Notes: generated by a model from the letters alone, not told the origin. 39,033 nucleotides of DNA from CAZXCG01 sp964639205 (GCA_964639205.1 CAZXCG010000014.1:1-39033), one strand, 5' to 3'. Counted from the stretch's first letter, positions 21,899 to 29,856 are shown. Numbers and translations: made by a program.

Positions 21899-23559
21899 GC
21901 TTTCGCTATCCCGAGTCAGACAAAATGGCGTTGAAAGATGTGTCGTTTTCCCTTGGTTCGGGTGAGTTTACCGTGCTGTGCGGCGAATCGGGATGCGGAA
22001 AATCCACCCTGCTCAAATTACTCAAACGCGAGCTTGCCCCTTTCGGCGAGAAGAGCGGAGAAATTTTATTTAAGGGTTCGTCTCAGGAAGAATTGACCGA
22101 GCGCCGGGCGGCGGAGGAGATAGGATTTGTCGCGCAAAATCCGGAAACGCAAACGGTTACGGACAAGGTCTGGCATGAATTAGCCTTTGGAGCGGAAAGT
22201 CTGGGCTGCTCCTCGCAGGTAATACGCCGAAGGACGGCTGAAATGGCAAGCTATTTCGGAATAGAGGGCTGGTTCCGCAAGAACACCGCCGAGCTTTCGG
22301 GAGGTCAAAAGCAAATGCTTAATCTCGCCTCGGTTATGGTTATGCAGCCTAAAATTTTGCTGCTCGACGAGCCGACGGCTCAGCTTGACCCGATTGCCGC
22401 ATCCAATTTCATAGGTACTCTGCAAAAGCTTAACCGTGAATTCGGACTTACCGTTCTGTTGGCGGAGCAACGTCTTGAGGAGATCCTGCCTATTGCGGAC
22501 AGAGCTTTACTTATAGAGGATGGCAAGCTTGTCTATAACGGCACTCCGAGGGGGATAGGCGCTTTTTTTAAGAATAATAATTCTCACCCAATGCTCGGCG
22601 CTCTCCCGAGCGCTATGAGGATTTACCGAAGCTTAAATATTAAAGCGGAATGTCCGCTTACCGTAAAAGAAGGCAGAAACTTTGTCGTAAATAATTTTGA
22701 TAATAAAATAGATACCCTTTATAAGCCTGCGGCAGCTCACAGCGAAATTAAGGCGGTAGAATTTAAGAACGTCTGGTTTCGATATGAAAAAGAATTGCCC
22801 GATATACTTCGCGGGATGTCTTTTTCGGTTTATGAGGGTGAACACTTCTGTATATTGGGAGGCAACGGCGTAGGCAAGACCACAGCGCTGGGCATTATGT
22901 CGGGACTTTTGAAGGCATACAGAGGAAGGGTGCTGATAAGCGGAAAGAAAATAAGCGACTTTAACGCAAAATCCCTCTACAGACACAACCTTGCCATGCT
23001 GCCTCAAAATCCGCAGACGGTGTTTTTGAAAAATACCGTCAAGGAGGATTTAAGCGAAATTTGCAAAGCAATGGAATACTCCAAGGACGAAGCGGAAAAG
23101 CTTTGCGCTTCGGTTGCGGAAAAGCTCGGAATCAATCAGCTCCTCGAAATGCATCCTTATGATTTGAGCGGCGGCGAGCAGCAAAAAGCGGCGCTTGCAA
23201 AAATGCTTTTGCTTAAGCCGAAAATCCTGCTGCTTGACGAGCCCACCAAGGGGCTTGACGCTCATTCAAAGCTTACTTTGTCGGGAATACTCAAAATGCT
23301 TAAAGCGGACGGTATCACGGTGATAACAGTAATGCACGATGTGGAATTCGCCGCCGCCAACGCCGATCGCTGCGCTATGTTTTTTGACGGAGAAGTACTG
23401 TCTGAGGCACCGCCTGTCGATTTCTTTTGCAGCAACAGCTTTTATACTACGGCCGCCAACCGCATTGCAAGGGGATACTACAAAAATGCGTTGCTTTGTG
23501 AAGATGTTATCTCCCTATGTAGGGCAAACGGAATTAAGAAAGAGGCGCGCGATGAATAA
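21871..23559 (+). CDS. ecfA: Fused ECF transporter ATPase (EcfA-EcfA')
   Basis: A 562-residue protein with two complete ABC ATPase domains in one chain, in place of separate EcfA1 and EcfA2. Domain 1 has Walker A GESGCGKST (38-46), signature LSGGQ (142-146) and Walker B ILLLDEP (162-168). Domain 2 has Walker A GGNGVGKTT (330-338), signature LSGGEQQ (432-438) and ILLLDEP (452-458). Both sites look catalytically intact. The GTG start at 21871 has GGAGAG (21859-21864) ahead of it, inside the end of ecfT. The stop overlaps the start of the S-component gene by eight bases. Such fusions are typical of importers dedicated to one substrate. Confidence 0.95.
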   Translation: MDILQIKNLSFRYPESDKMALKDVSFSLGSGEFTVLCGESGCGKSTLLKLLKRELAPFGEKSGEILFKGSSQEELTERRAAEEIGFVAQNPETQTVTDKVWHELAFGAESLGCSSQVIRRRTAEMASYFGIEGWFRKNTAELSGGQKQMLNLASVMVMQPKILLLDEPTAQLDPIAASNFIGTLQKLNREFGLTVLLAEQRLEEILPIADRALLIEDGKLVYNGTPRGIGAFFKNNNSHPMLGALPSAMRIYRSLNIKAECPLTVKEGRNFVVNNFDNKIDTLYKPAAAHSEIKAVEFKNVWFRYEKELPDILRGMSFSVYEGEHFCILGGNGVGKTTALGIMSGLLKAYRGRVLISGKKISDFNAKSLYRHNLAMLPQNPQTVFLKNTVKEDLSEICKAMEYSKDEAEKLCASVAEKLGINQLLEMHPYDLSGGEQQKAALAKMLLLKPKILLLDEPTKGLDAHSKLTLSGILKMLKADGITVITVMHDVEFAAANADRCAMFFDGEVLSEAPPVDFFCSNSFYTTAANRIARGYYKNALLCEDVISLCRANGIKKEARDE

Positions 23560-24247
23560 ACAGACCCGAAATAAACGCGGTATTGCAAGCGCTTGCATTT
23601 TACTCGTCGCTATCCCTGCAATAGTGCTCGGCGGTTCATTTCTGTTTAATGAAAAGCATTACGCGTGGATTTCAATTTGCGTGGCGGCGCTTTCCTGCAT
23701 ACCGCTGTTCTACTCGTTTGAGCAAAAGGAGACCTCATCAAAGGAGCTTGTATTATTAGCGGTTTTGGTTGCGCTTTCGGCAGCGGGACGTTTTATTTTT
23801 GTCTGGCTTCCCGGGTTTAAGCCCGTAACTGCAATTACGGTAATTGCCGCCGTTTGGCTCGGCAAAGAAGCCGGCTTTGCGGTCGGCGCGCTTTCGGCCG
23901 TTGTTTCAAATTTTTATTTCGGGCAAGGTCCTTGGACGCCTTTCCAAATGTTTGCATGGGGATTAATAGGGTTTCTTGCCGGAGCGCTTGCAAAGCCGCT
24001 GCTTAAAAATAAGGCTTTTCTTTGCATCTACGGAGCGGCAGCCGGAGTGTTTTTTTCGGCAATTATGGACGTGTGGACAACTCTTTGGGCAGACGGCAGC
24101 TTTAATACGGCGCGTTACCTTGCGTCGGTCGTCTCCGCTTTGCCTGTTACTGCCGAATATGCCGTTTCAAATGTGATTTTTTTGCTGCTTTTGGCTAAGC
24201 CGATTGGGGAAAAGCTTGAGCGCATCAAAAAGAAATACGGTTTTTAA
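23552..24247 (+). CDS. ECF transporter substrate-binding S component
   Basis: A 231-residue integral membrane protein. From about residue 63 it has the S-component pattern: KELVLLAVLVALSAAGRF, PVTAITVIAAVWLGKEAGF, SNFYFGQGPWTPFQMFAWGLIG and a last hydrophobic pair. Two extra helices precede this core (about 11-31 and 37-53). The start at 23552 overlaps the ATPase stop by eight bases and is the first ATG in frame with a sensible product. The family that carries 'GP.TPFQMFAWGLIGFLAG' includes predicted transporters for cobalamin, its lower-ligand precursors and queuosine precursors. The flanking transcobalamin-like genes point to a corrinoid, but sequence alone does not prove the substrate. Confidence 0.88.
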   Translation: MNKQTRNKRGIASACILLVAIPAIVLGGSFLFNEKHYAWISICVAALSCIPLFYSFEQKETSSKELVLLAVLVALSAAGRFIFVWLPGFKPVTAITVIAAVWLGKEAGFAVGALSAVVSNFYFGQGPWTPFQMFAWGLIGFLAGALAKPLLKNKAFLCIYGAAAGVFFSAIMDVWTTLWADGSFNTARYLASVVSALPVTAEYAVSNVIFLLLLAKPIGEKLERIKKKYGF

Positions 24248-24259
24248 CGGGGTACGCTT

Positions 24260-25264
24260 ATGTTTAAATTAAGGAATATTTCCGCATTTTCGGCGTTTAT
24301 ACTGCTGATTGCACTGGCTTTTACTTCCTGCCGTGAAAAGCCTCTGCCCGAAAAAAGCGCCGAACAGCTTTATGAGCAGACCGGAGATCTGCTTTGTGCT
24401 GACAACGGCTTCACTGTCGGATATTACGGCGGCGAATGGGCAGTTATCGGGCTTGCACGCTCCGGCAGGCTCAGCAACGAAGCTGCTGCGGCCTATCTGG
24501 ACAGTGTAAAAAGCTATGTGGAGGAAATCGGCTCGGAACGCCTCAGCGCGACTAAATCAACCGATAACTCACGCTTGATTTTGGCAATTACCGCCGCCGG
24601 AGGCGATCCCGGCGATATAGGCGGTTATAATTTGCTTGCCGGACTTTCCGATATTGAATATGTTAAGAGGCAGGGAAATAACGGCCCTATATGGGCTCTT
24701 ATTGCGTTTGATTGCCTGCAATACGAGATTCCCGCTGCCGAAAACCCCGACAATCAGACAACAAGAGAAAAGCTGTTGGATTATATTTTGTCTGTTCAAT
24801 GCGGCGACGGCGGCTGGAGCTTTACGGGCGATGCTTCGGACGCGGATATTACGGCAATGGCATTGCAAAGTCTTGCGCCGTATAAAGGGCGGCAAGAGGT
24901 AGGGAGCGCAGTTGACAAGGGGCTTTCCTACCTTTCTTCAGTGCAGAATGAAAACGGTGCTTTCGACAGCGGCGGAGTTTCCGACAGCGAGTCCTGCTCT
25001 CAGGTTATAGTTGCGCTTACCTCGCTTGGAATTGACCCTGATTCCGACGGCAGATTTATCAAGAACGGAACAACGGTTGTGGAAGCTTTATGCGACTTTG
25101 CTTCGGAGGACGGATTCTGTCATACTCTCGAAAGCCCGCAGGCGGATGAAATGGCAACCGAGCAGGCTTATTATGCGCTTACTGCGTATTTTCGTTTTCG
25201 CAGCGGAGAACTGCCGCTGTACGATATGGGCGATAACGTCCGCTTGAGTTCGGAGACGAGCTAA
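24260..25264 (+). CDS. Lipoprotein with prenyltransferase/terpene cyclase-like alpha-alpha repeats
   Basis: A 334-residue secreted protein with a lipoprotein signal ending AFTSC (Cys24). The body consists of alpha/alpha-barrel repeats of the squalene cyclase/prenyltransferase type: GGYNLLAGLSDIEYV, NNGPIWALIAFDCLQYEIP (141-159), DGGWSFTGDASDADITAMAL (183-202) and SDSESCSQVIVALTSLGIDP (241-260). The catalytic aspartate motifs of true terpene cyclases are not evident. The same fold forms the N-terminal domain of intrinsic factor and transcobalamin, with the DUF4430 fold as the C-terminal domain. Here the two are separate proteins at opposite ends of one ECF operon. It starts 12 bases after the S-component stop. 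The inferred role is extracellular ligand capture. Confidence 0.85.
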   Translation: MFKLRNISAFSAFILLIALAFTSCREKPLPEKSAEQLYEQTGDLLCADNGFTVGYYGGEWAVIGLARSGRLSNEAAAAYLDSVKSYVEEIGSERLSATKSTDNSRLILAITAAGGDPGDIGGYNLLAGLSDIEYVKRQGNNGPIWALIAFDCLQYEIPAAENPDNQTTREKLLDYILSVQCGDGGWSFTGDASDADITAMALQSLAPYKGRQEVGSAVDKGLSYLSSVQNENGAFDSGGVSDSESCSQVIVALTSLGIDPDSDGRFIKNGTTVVEALCDFASEDGFCHTLESPQADEMATEQAYYALTAYFRFRSGELPLYDMGDNVRLSSETS

Positions 25265-25331
25265 AGCGAGTTTAATGACTATACGCGTCTATGCTGTTTT
25301 GCAGGGCGCTCAAGAAGCGTCAGCTCCTCAA

Positions 25332-25367
25332 AATGTCAGTGGGAGAAGTATAACTCACAATGACATT
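25332..25367 (+). repeat. Inverted repeat after the ECF operon
   Basis: Arms AATGTCA (25332-25338) and TGACATT (25361-25367), extended by GTG/CAC across two unpaired bases. It has no U-run, so it is not a clear terminator. Confidence 0.4.
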
Positions 25368-25649
25368 CTGAAACGGGTCAGCCGAATTAAAGGCGGCGGA
25401 CGTTTGCGCTTAGGCTGTAATCACTGAGCATATAGCTTCAAACGGTTATGTACCCCATTTATTTCTTACAAATTTATTGATAAAAAAGAAAGAAAGTATG
25501 TTATCATATGCAATTGGTCCGTTCCGACTCTTCTTTTGCAAGCCCAAGCTTCTCTATTATTTTGAGCATAAATTAGTTTTGCTGAACCAACTTATGCTTC
25601 GGAATAATTAAAGTCTTTTTCCGATGCATTGGATACACCCTGCTTAACA
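25368..25649. other. Intergenic stretch without a recognisable gene
   Basis: The 25265-25769 gap is about 500 bases long. Apart from the inverted repeat, the terminator and the palindrome listed separately, I see only A/T-rich sequence. A 37-codon open frame (25498-25611) has no ribosome binding site or protein-like features. Confidence 0.5.
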
Positions 25650-25690
25650 GGAGCGGACCGCAGGAAATCTGCGATCCGCTCCGTTTTAGA
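25650..25690 (+). terminator. Strong terminator-like hairpin
   Basis: Stem GGAGCGGA (25650-25657) / TCCGCTCC (25675-25682) with an inner GCAG/CTGC helix, followed by GTTTTAG. It probably ends transcripts from the ECF operon, although it lies almost 400 bases downstream. Confidence 0.7.
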
Positions 25691-25710
25691 GATTAGAAAT
25701 AATGACTAAA

Positions 25711-25774
25711 TATAACTTAGGCAAAGATTTTCCCCGCCTGCTCAAAGGCGGGGAAAATCCGAGATTAAGTTATA
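25711..25774. repeat. Long nested palindrome at the 3' end of iscU
   Basis: The outer arms TATAACTTA (25711-25719) and TAAGTTATA (25766-25774) are perfect over 9 bp. The inner arms GATTTTCCCCGCCT (25726-25739) and AGGCGGGGAAAATC (25746-25759) are perfect over 14 bp with a 6-base loop. The right arm covers the iscU stop codon, so it probably doubles as the iscU terminator. The left flank TATAACTTAGGCAAAGA recurs with one change at 18515. Confidence 0.75.
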
Positions 25775-26207
25775 AATCGCAGCTGCATCCGTTTTCATCG
25801 CATTCGGGAATTGCTCCGACAAAAGGTTCCGGATCAATGCCCTGGCGTTTGTAATAGTCCGCCAGCGCCGCTTTAATTGCCTGTTCCGCCAGTACAGAGC
25901 AGTGAACCTTAACCGGGGGCAGTCCGTCCAAGGCTTCCATAACAGCCTTGTTTGTAAGCTTCAGGGCGTCCTCTATGGATTTTCCTTTTATCAGCTCGGT
26001 TGCCATACTGCTTGTTGCAATTGCCGCGCCGCATCCGAAGGTTTTAAAACGGCAGTCGGTAATTATGCCGTTGTCAACCTTGATGTACATTTTCATAATA
26101 TCTCCGCATTTGGAGTTGCCAACCTCGCCGATTCCGTCTGCGTCGGGAATCTCGCCGACATTTCTCGGATTGGCGAAGTGATCCATAACCTTTTCCGAAT
26201 AAGCCAT
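25770..26207 (-). CDS. iscU: Iron-sulfur cluster scaffold protein IscU/NifU-like
   Basis: A 145-residue scaffold on which [2Fe-2S] and [4Fe-4S] clusters are built with sulfur from the cysteine desulfurase. The three cluster-binding cysteines are Cys34 (NSKCGD), Cys59 (TFGCGAA) and Cys103 (KVHCSVLA), and Asp36 is in its usual place. The N terminus (MAYSEKVMDHFANPRNVG) is typical of NifU/IscU in Clostridia. A Cys-rich C-terminal tail (CDENGCSC) extends past the domain. It follows iscS by 35 bases, with AGGAGG ahead of the ATG. No cysE, cymR, hscA or fdx genes are nearby, so this is the minimal desulfurase-scaffold pair of anaerobic Firmicutes. Confidence 0.95.
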   Translation of the reverse strand: MAYSEKVMDHFANPRNVGEIPDADGIGEVGNSKCGDIMKMYIKVDNGIITDCRFKTFGCGAAIATSSMATELIKGKSIEDALKLTNKAVMEALDGLPPVKVHCSVLAEQAIKAALADYYKRQGIDPEPFVGAIPECDENGCSCDL

Positions 26208-26242
26208 TTATATATTACCTCCTGAATATTAAGCTTTGTGTT

Positions 26243-27421
26243 TTAATTTTCTTTTACGATTTTTTCCCAAAGGGGAGAGAAGCTGCGCAGATAATCAACT
26301 ATTTTGGGGACAACCTCTAAAATATAATCTATATCTTCCTCGGTATTGTCATCGCTGAAGGAAAGCCGCATGCTTCCGTGAGCAACTTCGTGCGGCAGAC
26401 CTATTGCAAGCAGAACATGGCTCGGGTCGAGGCTTCCCGACGTACACGCCGAACCGGAGGAAGCGCTGACGCCGTTAAGATCAAGTCTGAGCAGCAGACT
26501 TTCGCCCTCAATGCCTTCAAAACACATATTAACATTGCCGGGCAGACGCTTTTCGCGGTCGCCGTTAAGGCGGGAGCGTTCTATTTTAAGAAGCCCGTCA
26601 ATCAGACGGTTGCGCATGGCGGTAAGACGCTTCCCTCTTTCTTCCATAGTTTCTATTGCAAGCTCAAGAGCTTTATGCATACCCACAACTCCGGCAACGT
26701 TTTCGGTGCCGGCACGGCGTCCCCGCTCCTGCGCGCCACCGTCTATAATATTGTTAAGGCGGACGCCCTTGCGTATATATAAAGCGCCGCAGCCCTTCGG
26801 ACCGTGGAATTTATGCGCCGTTAATGAAAGAAGATCTATATTTTGCTCTTCGACATTTATCGGAACGTTGCCGATTGCCTGCACGGCATCCGTGTGAAAG
26901 AGCACCTTTGCCTCGCGGCAGATTTTGCCGATTTCGGCAATGGGCTGAATTGTACCTATTTCATTGTTGGCGTACATAATTGTAACAAGAGCCGTTTTGT
27001 CCGTAATTGCGTTTTTTACGTCCTCCGGTTTTACTATACCGTTTTCGTAAACATCCAAATAGGTAACGGTAAAGCCTTCTTTTTCAAGCGCCGCACAGGT
27101 GTGGAGCACCGCGTGATGCTCAAATTTTGAAGTTATTATATGTGTTTTGCCCTTAGACTTAAGAAAGCGGCACACGCCCTTAATTGCCCAGTTGTCGGAT
27201 TCGCTTCCGCCGGAGGTAAAATAAATTTCATCAGGTCTGGACGCGCCGATTAAATCGGCAATACCTTTTCTTGCGTTCTCAAGAGCCGTTTTAGCCTCCG
27301 CGCCGATTTTGTAAAGGCTTGAGGGGTTCCCGTAAACCTCGGTCAGGTACGGCGTCATTGCTTCTAAAACCTTTGGCGAAAGCTTTGTCGTAGCGGAGTT
27401 ATCCGCATAAACTTTTCTCAT
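26243..27421 (-). CDS. iscS: Cysteine desulfurase (IscS/NifS family)
   Basis: A 392-residue PLP enzyme that converts cysteine to alanine and passes the sulfur, as a persulfide, to the scaffold protein and to tRNA thiolation enzymes. The PLP lysine is Lys204 in LTAHKFHGPKG. The sulfur-carrying cysteine is Cys326 in SSGSACTSGSLDPSHV, on a long loop with no large deletion, as in group I desulfurases. Other family features are YADNSATT (5-12), SGGSESDNWAI (70-80) and HTDAVQAIG. It lies between rnhA and iscU on the same strand with short gaps. Co-transcription with iscU supports a role in general cluster assembly. Confidence 0.96.
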   Translation of the reverse strand: MRKVYADNSATTKLSPKVLEAMTPYLTEVYGNPSSLYKIGAEAKTALENARKGIADLIGASRPDEIYFTSGGSESDNWAIKGVCRFLKSKGKTHIITSKFEHHAVLHTCAALEKEGFTVTYLDVYENGIVKPEDVKNAITDKTALVTIMYANNEIGTIQPIAEIGKICREAKVLFHTDAVQAIGNVPINVEEQNIDLLSLTAHKFHGPKGCGALYIRKGVRLNNIIDGGAQERGRRAGTENVAGVVGMHKALELAIETMEERGKRLTAMRNRLIDGLLKIERSRLNGDREKRLPGNVNMCFEGIEGESLLLRLDLNGVSASSGSACTSGSLDPSHVLLAIGLPHEVAHGSMRLSFSDDNTEEDIDYILEVVPKIVDYLRSFSPLWEKIVKEN

Positions 27422-27454
27422 ATTGCAGACATCTTCCTTTAATATAAATTCTGT

Positions 27455-27898
27455 TTATTTTTTTAAGGCCTGCTGTGCAGCCGCGGAGGCAAGCCTGTCG
27501 CAACGCTCGTTTTCAGGGTGTCCGGAGTGCCCCTTTACCCATATAATTTTTACCTTGTGACTGTCGTAAAGCTTAAGAAGCTCCTGCCATAAATCGGGGT
27601 TAAGCGCCGGATCGTGCTTGTTGCGCATCCAGCCGTTAGCCTCCCATTTTTTTGCCCAGCCAAGCTTAAGCGCGTTGCACACATATTGAGAATCGCTGTA
27701 AAGAGTGACGCTGCAAGGTTCCTTTAAAAGCCTTAGCGCCGAGATTACCGCCATAAGCTCCATACGGTTGTTTGTTGTGCTTTTTTCACCGCCGGAAATT
27801 TCCTTTTCCGTACCCTTATAGCGCAGAATCGCGCCCCAGCCGCCGGGTCCGGGATTACCCTGGCAAGCACCGTCCGTATATATCTCAACTTCCTTCAA
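27455..27898 (-). CDS. rnhA: Ribonuclease HI
   Basis: A 147-residue enzyme that cleaves the RNA strand of RNA-DNA hybrids. The catalytic acidic residues Asp9 (YTDGACQGNPGPGGWG), Glu47 (NNRMELMA), Asp69 (LYSDSQYV) and Asp134 are present, with the active-site loop histidine at His124 (VKGHSGHPENE). The length and the basic handle region (WAKKWEANGWMRNKHDP) are those of the E. coli type. The start is a TTG preceded by AAAAGGAGAA. It is the first gene of the rnhA-iscS-iscU unit and has a good promoter upstream on the same strand. Confidence 0.96.
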   Translation of the reverse strand: MKEVEIYTDGACQGNPGPGGWGAILRYKGTEKEISGGEKSTTNNRMELMAVISALRLLKEPCSVTLYSDSQYVCNALKLGWAKKWEANGWMRNKHDPALNPDLWQELLKLYDSHKVKIIWVKGHSGHPENERCDRLASAAAQQALKK

Positions 27899-27994
27899 GC
27901 GGATTCTCCTTTTGTGTTTTTGGGAATTACCGATAATGCCCCATAAATTTCTCGTTTAAAGACAGCGGATTGTACAACGGAAAATCCCAGCTCT

Positions 27995-28023
27995 ATTCTA
28001 TCACTGATTTGTGACTTTTGCAA
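27995..28023 (-). promoter_or_regulatory. Promoter of rnhA-iscS-iscU
   Basis: On the - strand, TTGCAA (28023-28018), a 17-base spacer and TAGAAT (28000-27995), about 100 bases ahead of the rnhA start. Confidence 0.65.
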
Positions 28024-28090
28024 CTATTTTTTCTGTTCTTTTGTAATTTATCCGATGTATTTCGTATATTTTTATTTTTTAAGAAACGGA

Positions 28091-28170
28091 AACCGCCGGA
28101 AAGAGGCGGTTAAGGCGGAGTTTGCAACGGAGCGCAAACATCATTTTAAAGCCGATGATGTGAGTTTTTT
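28091..28170 (+). other. Hairpins ending in a T-run between rnhA and uraA
   Basis: Three short stems follow one another: AACCGCC/GGCGGTT (28091-28111), TTTGC/GCAAA (28121-28138) and ACATCAT/ATGATGT (28138-28161). The last is followed by GAGTTTTTTG, like a + strand terminator. No + strand gene lies upstream in this gap, so it may end a small transcript or just insulate the uraA promoter. Confidence 0.35.
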
Positions 28171-28203
28171 GTAATATTATTGTAATATTTTGTTGAAAAA
28201 GTG

Positions 28204-28244
28204 TTTACAACAACTTTAATCGGTGATATAATATTTAATCGGTG
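28204..28244 (+). promoter_or_regulatory. uraA promoter with an 11-bp direct repeat around the -10 box
   Basis: TTTACA (28204-28209), a 17-base spacer and TATAAT (28227-28232). The 11-mer TTTAATCGGTG occurs at 28215-28225 and again at 28234-28244, 19 bases apart, so the two copies flank the -10 box directly. A repressor that binds both would block the promoter. No PyrR-type RNA site or terminator is seen in the leader. Confidence 0.7.
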
Positions 28245-28322
28245 TTTTGGATGTGTCAGCCGTTGCGCTCGTTCAAAGCAAAGATTTGAAGACAGTAATT
28301 TAACTGTTTACAGGAGGAACAA

Positions 28323-29771
28323 ATGAAGCTGATTTATAACGTTCAGGATAAGCCTAAGCTTTCGCAGGTTTGTGTATTTGCATTCCAGCAGATGATCGCA
28401 ATTATGGCGGCGACTCTTTTAGTGCCGATGATTATGACGGATTACGGTCTGCCCGCCGACCCTGCGGCGGCGCTTTTCGGCGCAGGTCTGGGCACAATGG
28501 TTTATATCTTTTTTACCAAACGCCGCAGCCCGGTGTTTTTGGGCAGCTCGTTTACCTTCCTCGGCGCATACGCGGCGACAATAAGCCAGAACTACGGCTA
28601 TTGGGGCGTGCTTATAGGCGTAGCTTTTGCCGGACTTACCTATGTTGTTATTGCCCTTGTTATTAAGCTTGTCGGCTCTGCATGGGTCAATAAGCTTATG
28701 CCCGCAGTCATTATCGGACCGATCGTTACATTAATCGGACTGAGCCTTTCCGGAACGGCAACCTCATGGATGGCTAATAACGGCGGCAGTGATTATAATT
28801 TTGTTTCCATTATTATCGGAATTATTACCTTTCTTTCAATTGTTATCGCCTCCGTTAAGGGCTCGAAAACCGTCAAGCTTATTCCTTTTATTATAGGAAT
28901 CGGCGTAGGATATGTTCTTTCTCTGATTTGCACTCTTATCGGTATGGCTGCAAATATAGAAGCGCTTCAGGTTCTCAGCTTTCAGCCGTTTACCGACGCA
29001 TTCGGCAGCTTCGGCATAACCAGCATTGTGGACTATCCCAAATTCTTCCTTGTTAAAGCCCTTCAGACAAACGGAACCTTCGGAGCTATAGATATTGCCG
29101 CCATCGGAAATCTGGCTCTGATATTTGTTCCCATTGCGGTTGTTGAGCTTGCTCAGCATATTGCCGATCATAAGAATCTCGGCAGCATTATTGAAAAAGA
29201 TTTGATTACGGATCCCGGTCTTGACAGAACCCTTCTCGGCGATGGGTGCGGTTCTATAATAGGCGCTTTATTCGGCTGCTGTGCAAACACAACCTACGGT
29301 GAATCAATAGGTTGCGTAGCTATTACCGGAAACGCTTCCGTAATTACCATAATAGCCGCCTCGCTCGGATGTATGGTGCTCTCGTTTTTCACTCCCTTTG
29401 TTGCGCTTATCAACTCTATTCCCAAGTGCGTAATGGGAGGAGCCTGCGTTGCCCTGTACGGCTTTATTGCCGTATCCGGCTTGCAGATGTTAAAGAAAAC
29501 CGACCTCGGCGACAGCAAAAACCTGTTTGTTGTAAGCGCGATTCTTGTAACCGGTATAGGCGGGCTGACCTTTGAATTCGGCTATAACCAAATTACCGGC
29601 GGCGCAATCCTTACCATTACGTCCCTTGCGGTTGCCCTTATTGTCGGCATTGTTACCAATCTCATTGTTAACGGCGGAAAAATGAACGCCGATGAAATGA
29701 CGGACGCTCTGAGCGGCGCTGTTGAAAATATGGGGGAGGTTGAGATTAAAGAAGCAGGAAAAACAGACTGA
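28323..29771 (+). CDS. uraA: Uracil/xanthine permease, NCS2 family (probable uracil permease)
   Basis: A 482-residue membrane transporter with about 14 helices. It belongs to the NCS2 (UraA/PbuX) family that imports nucleobases by cation symport. Characteristic parts are FAFQQMIAIMAATLLVPMIM at the start, SSFTFLGAY, the substrate-site region IAVVELAQHIADHK and DGCGSIIGALFGCCANTTYGE, close to the family's 'DGxxTxxxxxxGxxxxTTYxEN' pattern. The next gene but for a hairpin is upp, which traps uracil as UMP, so uracil is the likely substrate. AGGAGG precedes the ATG. The C-terminal tail (about 40 residues) is acidic and cytoplasmic. Confidence 0.93.
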   Translation: MKLIYNVQDKPKLSQVCVFAFQQMIAIMAATLLVPMIMTDYGLPADPAAALFGAGLGTMVYIFFTKRRSPVFLGSSFTFLGAYAATISQNYGYWGVLIGVAFAGLTYVVIALVIKLVGSAWVNKLMPAVIIGPIVTLIGLSLSGTATSWMANNGGSDYNFVSIIIGIITFLSIVIASVKGSKTVKLIPFIIGIGVGYVLSLICTLIGMAANIEALQVLSFQPFTDAFGSFGITSIVDYPKFFLVKALQTNGTFGAIDIAAIGNLALIFVPIAVVELAQHIADHKNLGSIIEKDLITDPGLDRTLLGDGCGSIIGALFGCCANTTYGESIGCVAITGNASVITIIAASLGCMVLSFFTPFVALINSIPKCVMGGACVALYGFIAVSGLQMLKKTDLGDSKNLFVVSAILVTGIGGLTFEFGYNQITGGAILTITSLAVALIVGIVTNLIVNGGKMNADEMTDALSGAVENMGEVEIKEAGKTD

Positions 29772-29778
29772 TATATGC

Positions 29779-29822
29779 AAAAGCTCCGAATCTTCAAAGG
29801 CTGAAAATTCGGAGCTTTTTCA
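29779..29822 (+). terminator. Hairpin between uraA and upp
   Basis: Perfect 12-bp stem AAAAGCTCCGAA (29779-29790) / TTCGGAGCTTTT (29808-29819) with a short T-tail. It could be a partial terminator that lowers upp relative to uraA, or an mRNA-stabilising hairpin. Confidence 0.65.
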
Positions 29823-29856
29823 GGATACGAAATTTGCTTGTGGAGGATTTAATAAA

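Noticed and set aside
25498..25611. A 37-codon + strand open frame after the ECF operon
   Set aside because: It has no ribosome binding site, a near-random composition and no terminator of its own; a possible promoter ahead of it has a 19-base spacer.
28233..28322. PyrR site, T-box or purine/pyrimidine attenuator in the uraA leader
   Set aside because: The leader is only about 85 bases, has no terminator/antiterminator pair and none of the conserved sequences of these elements.
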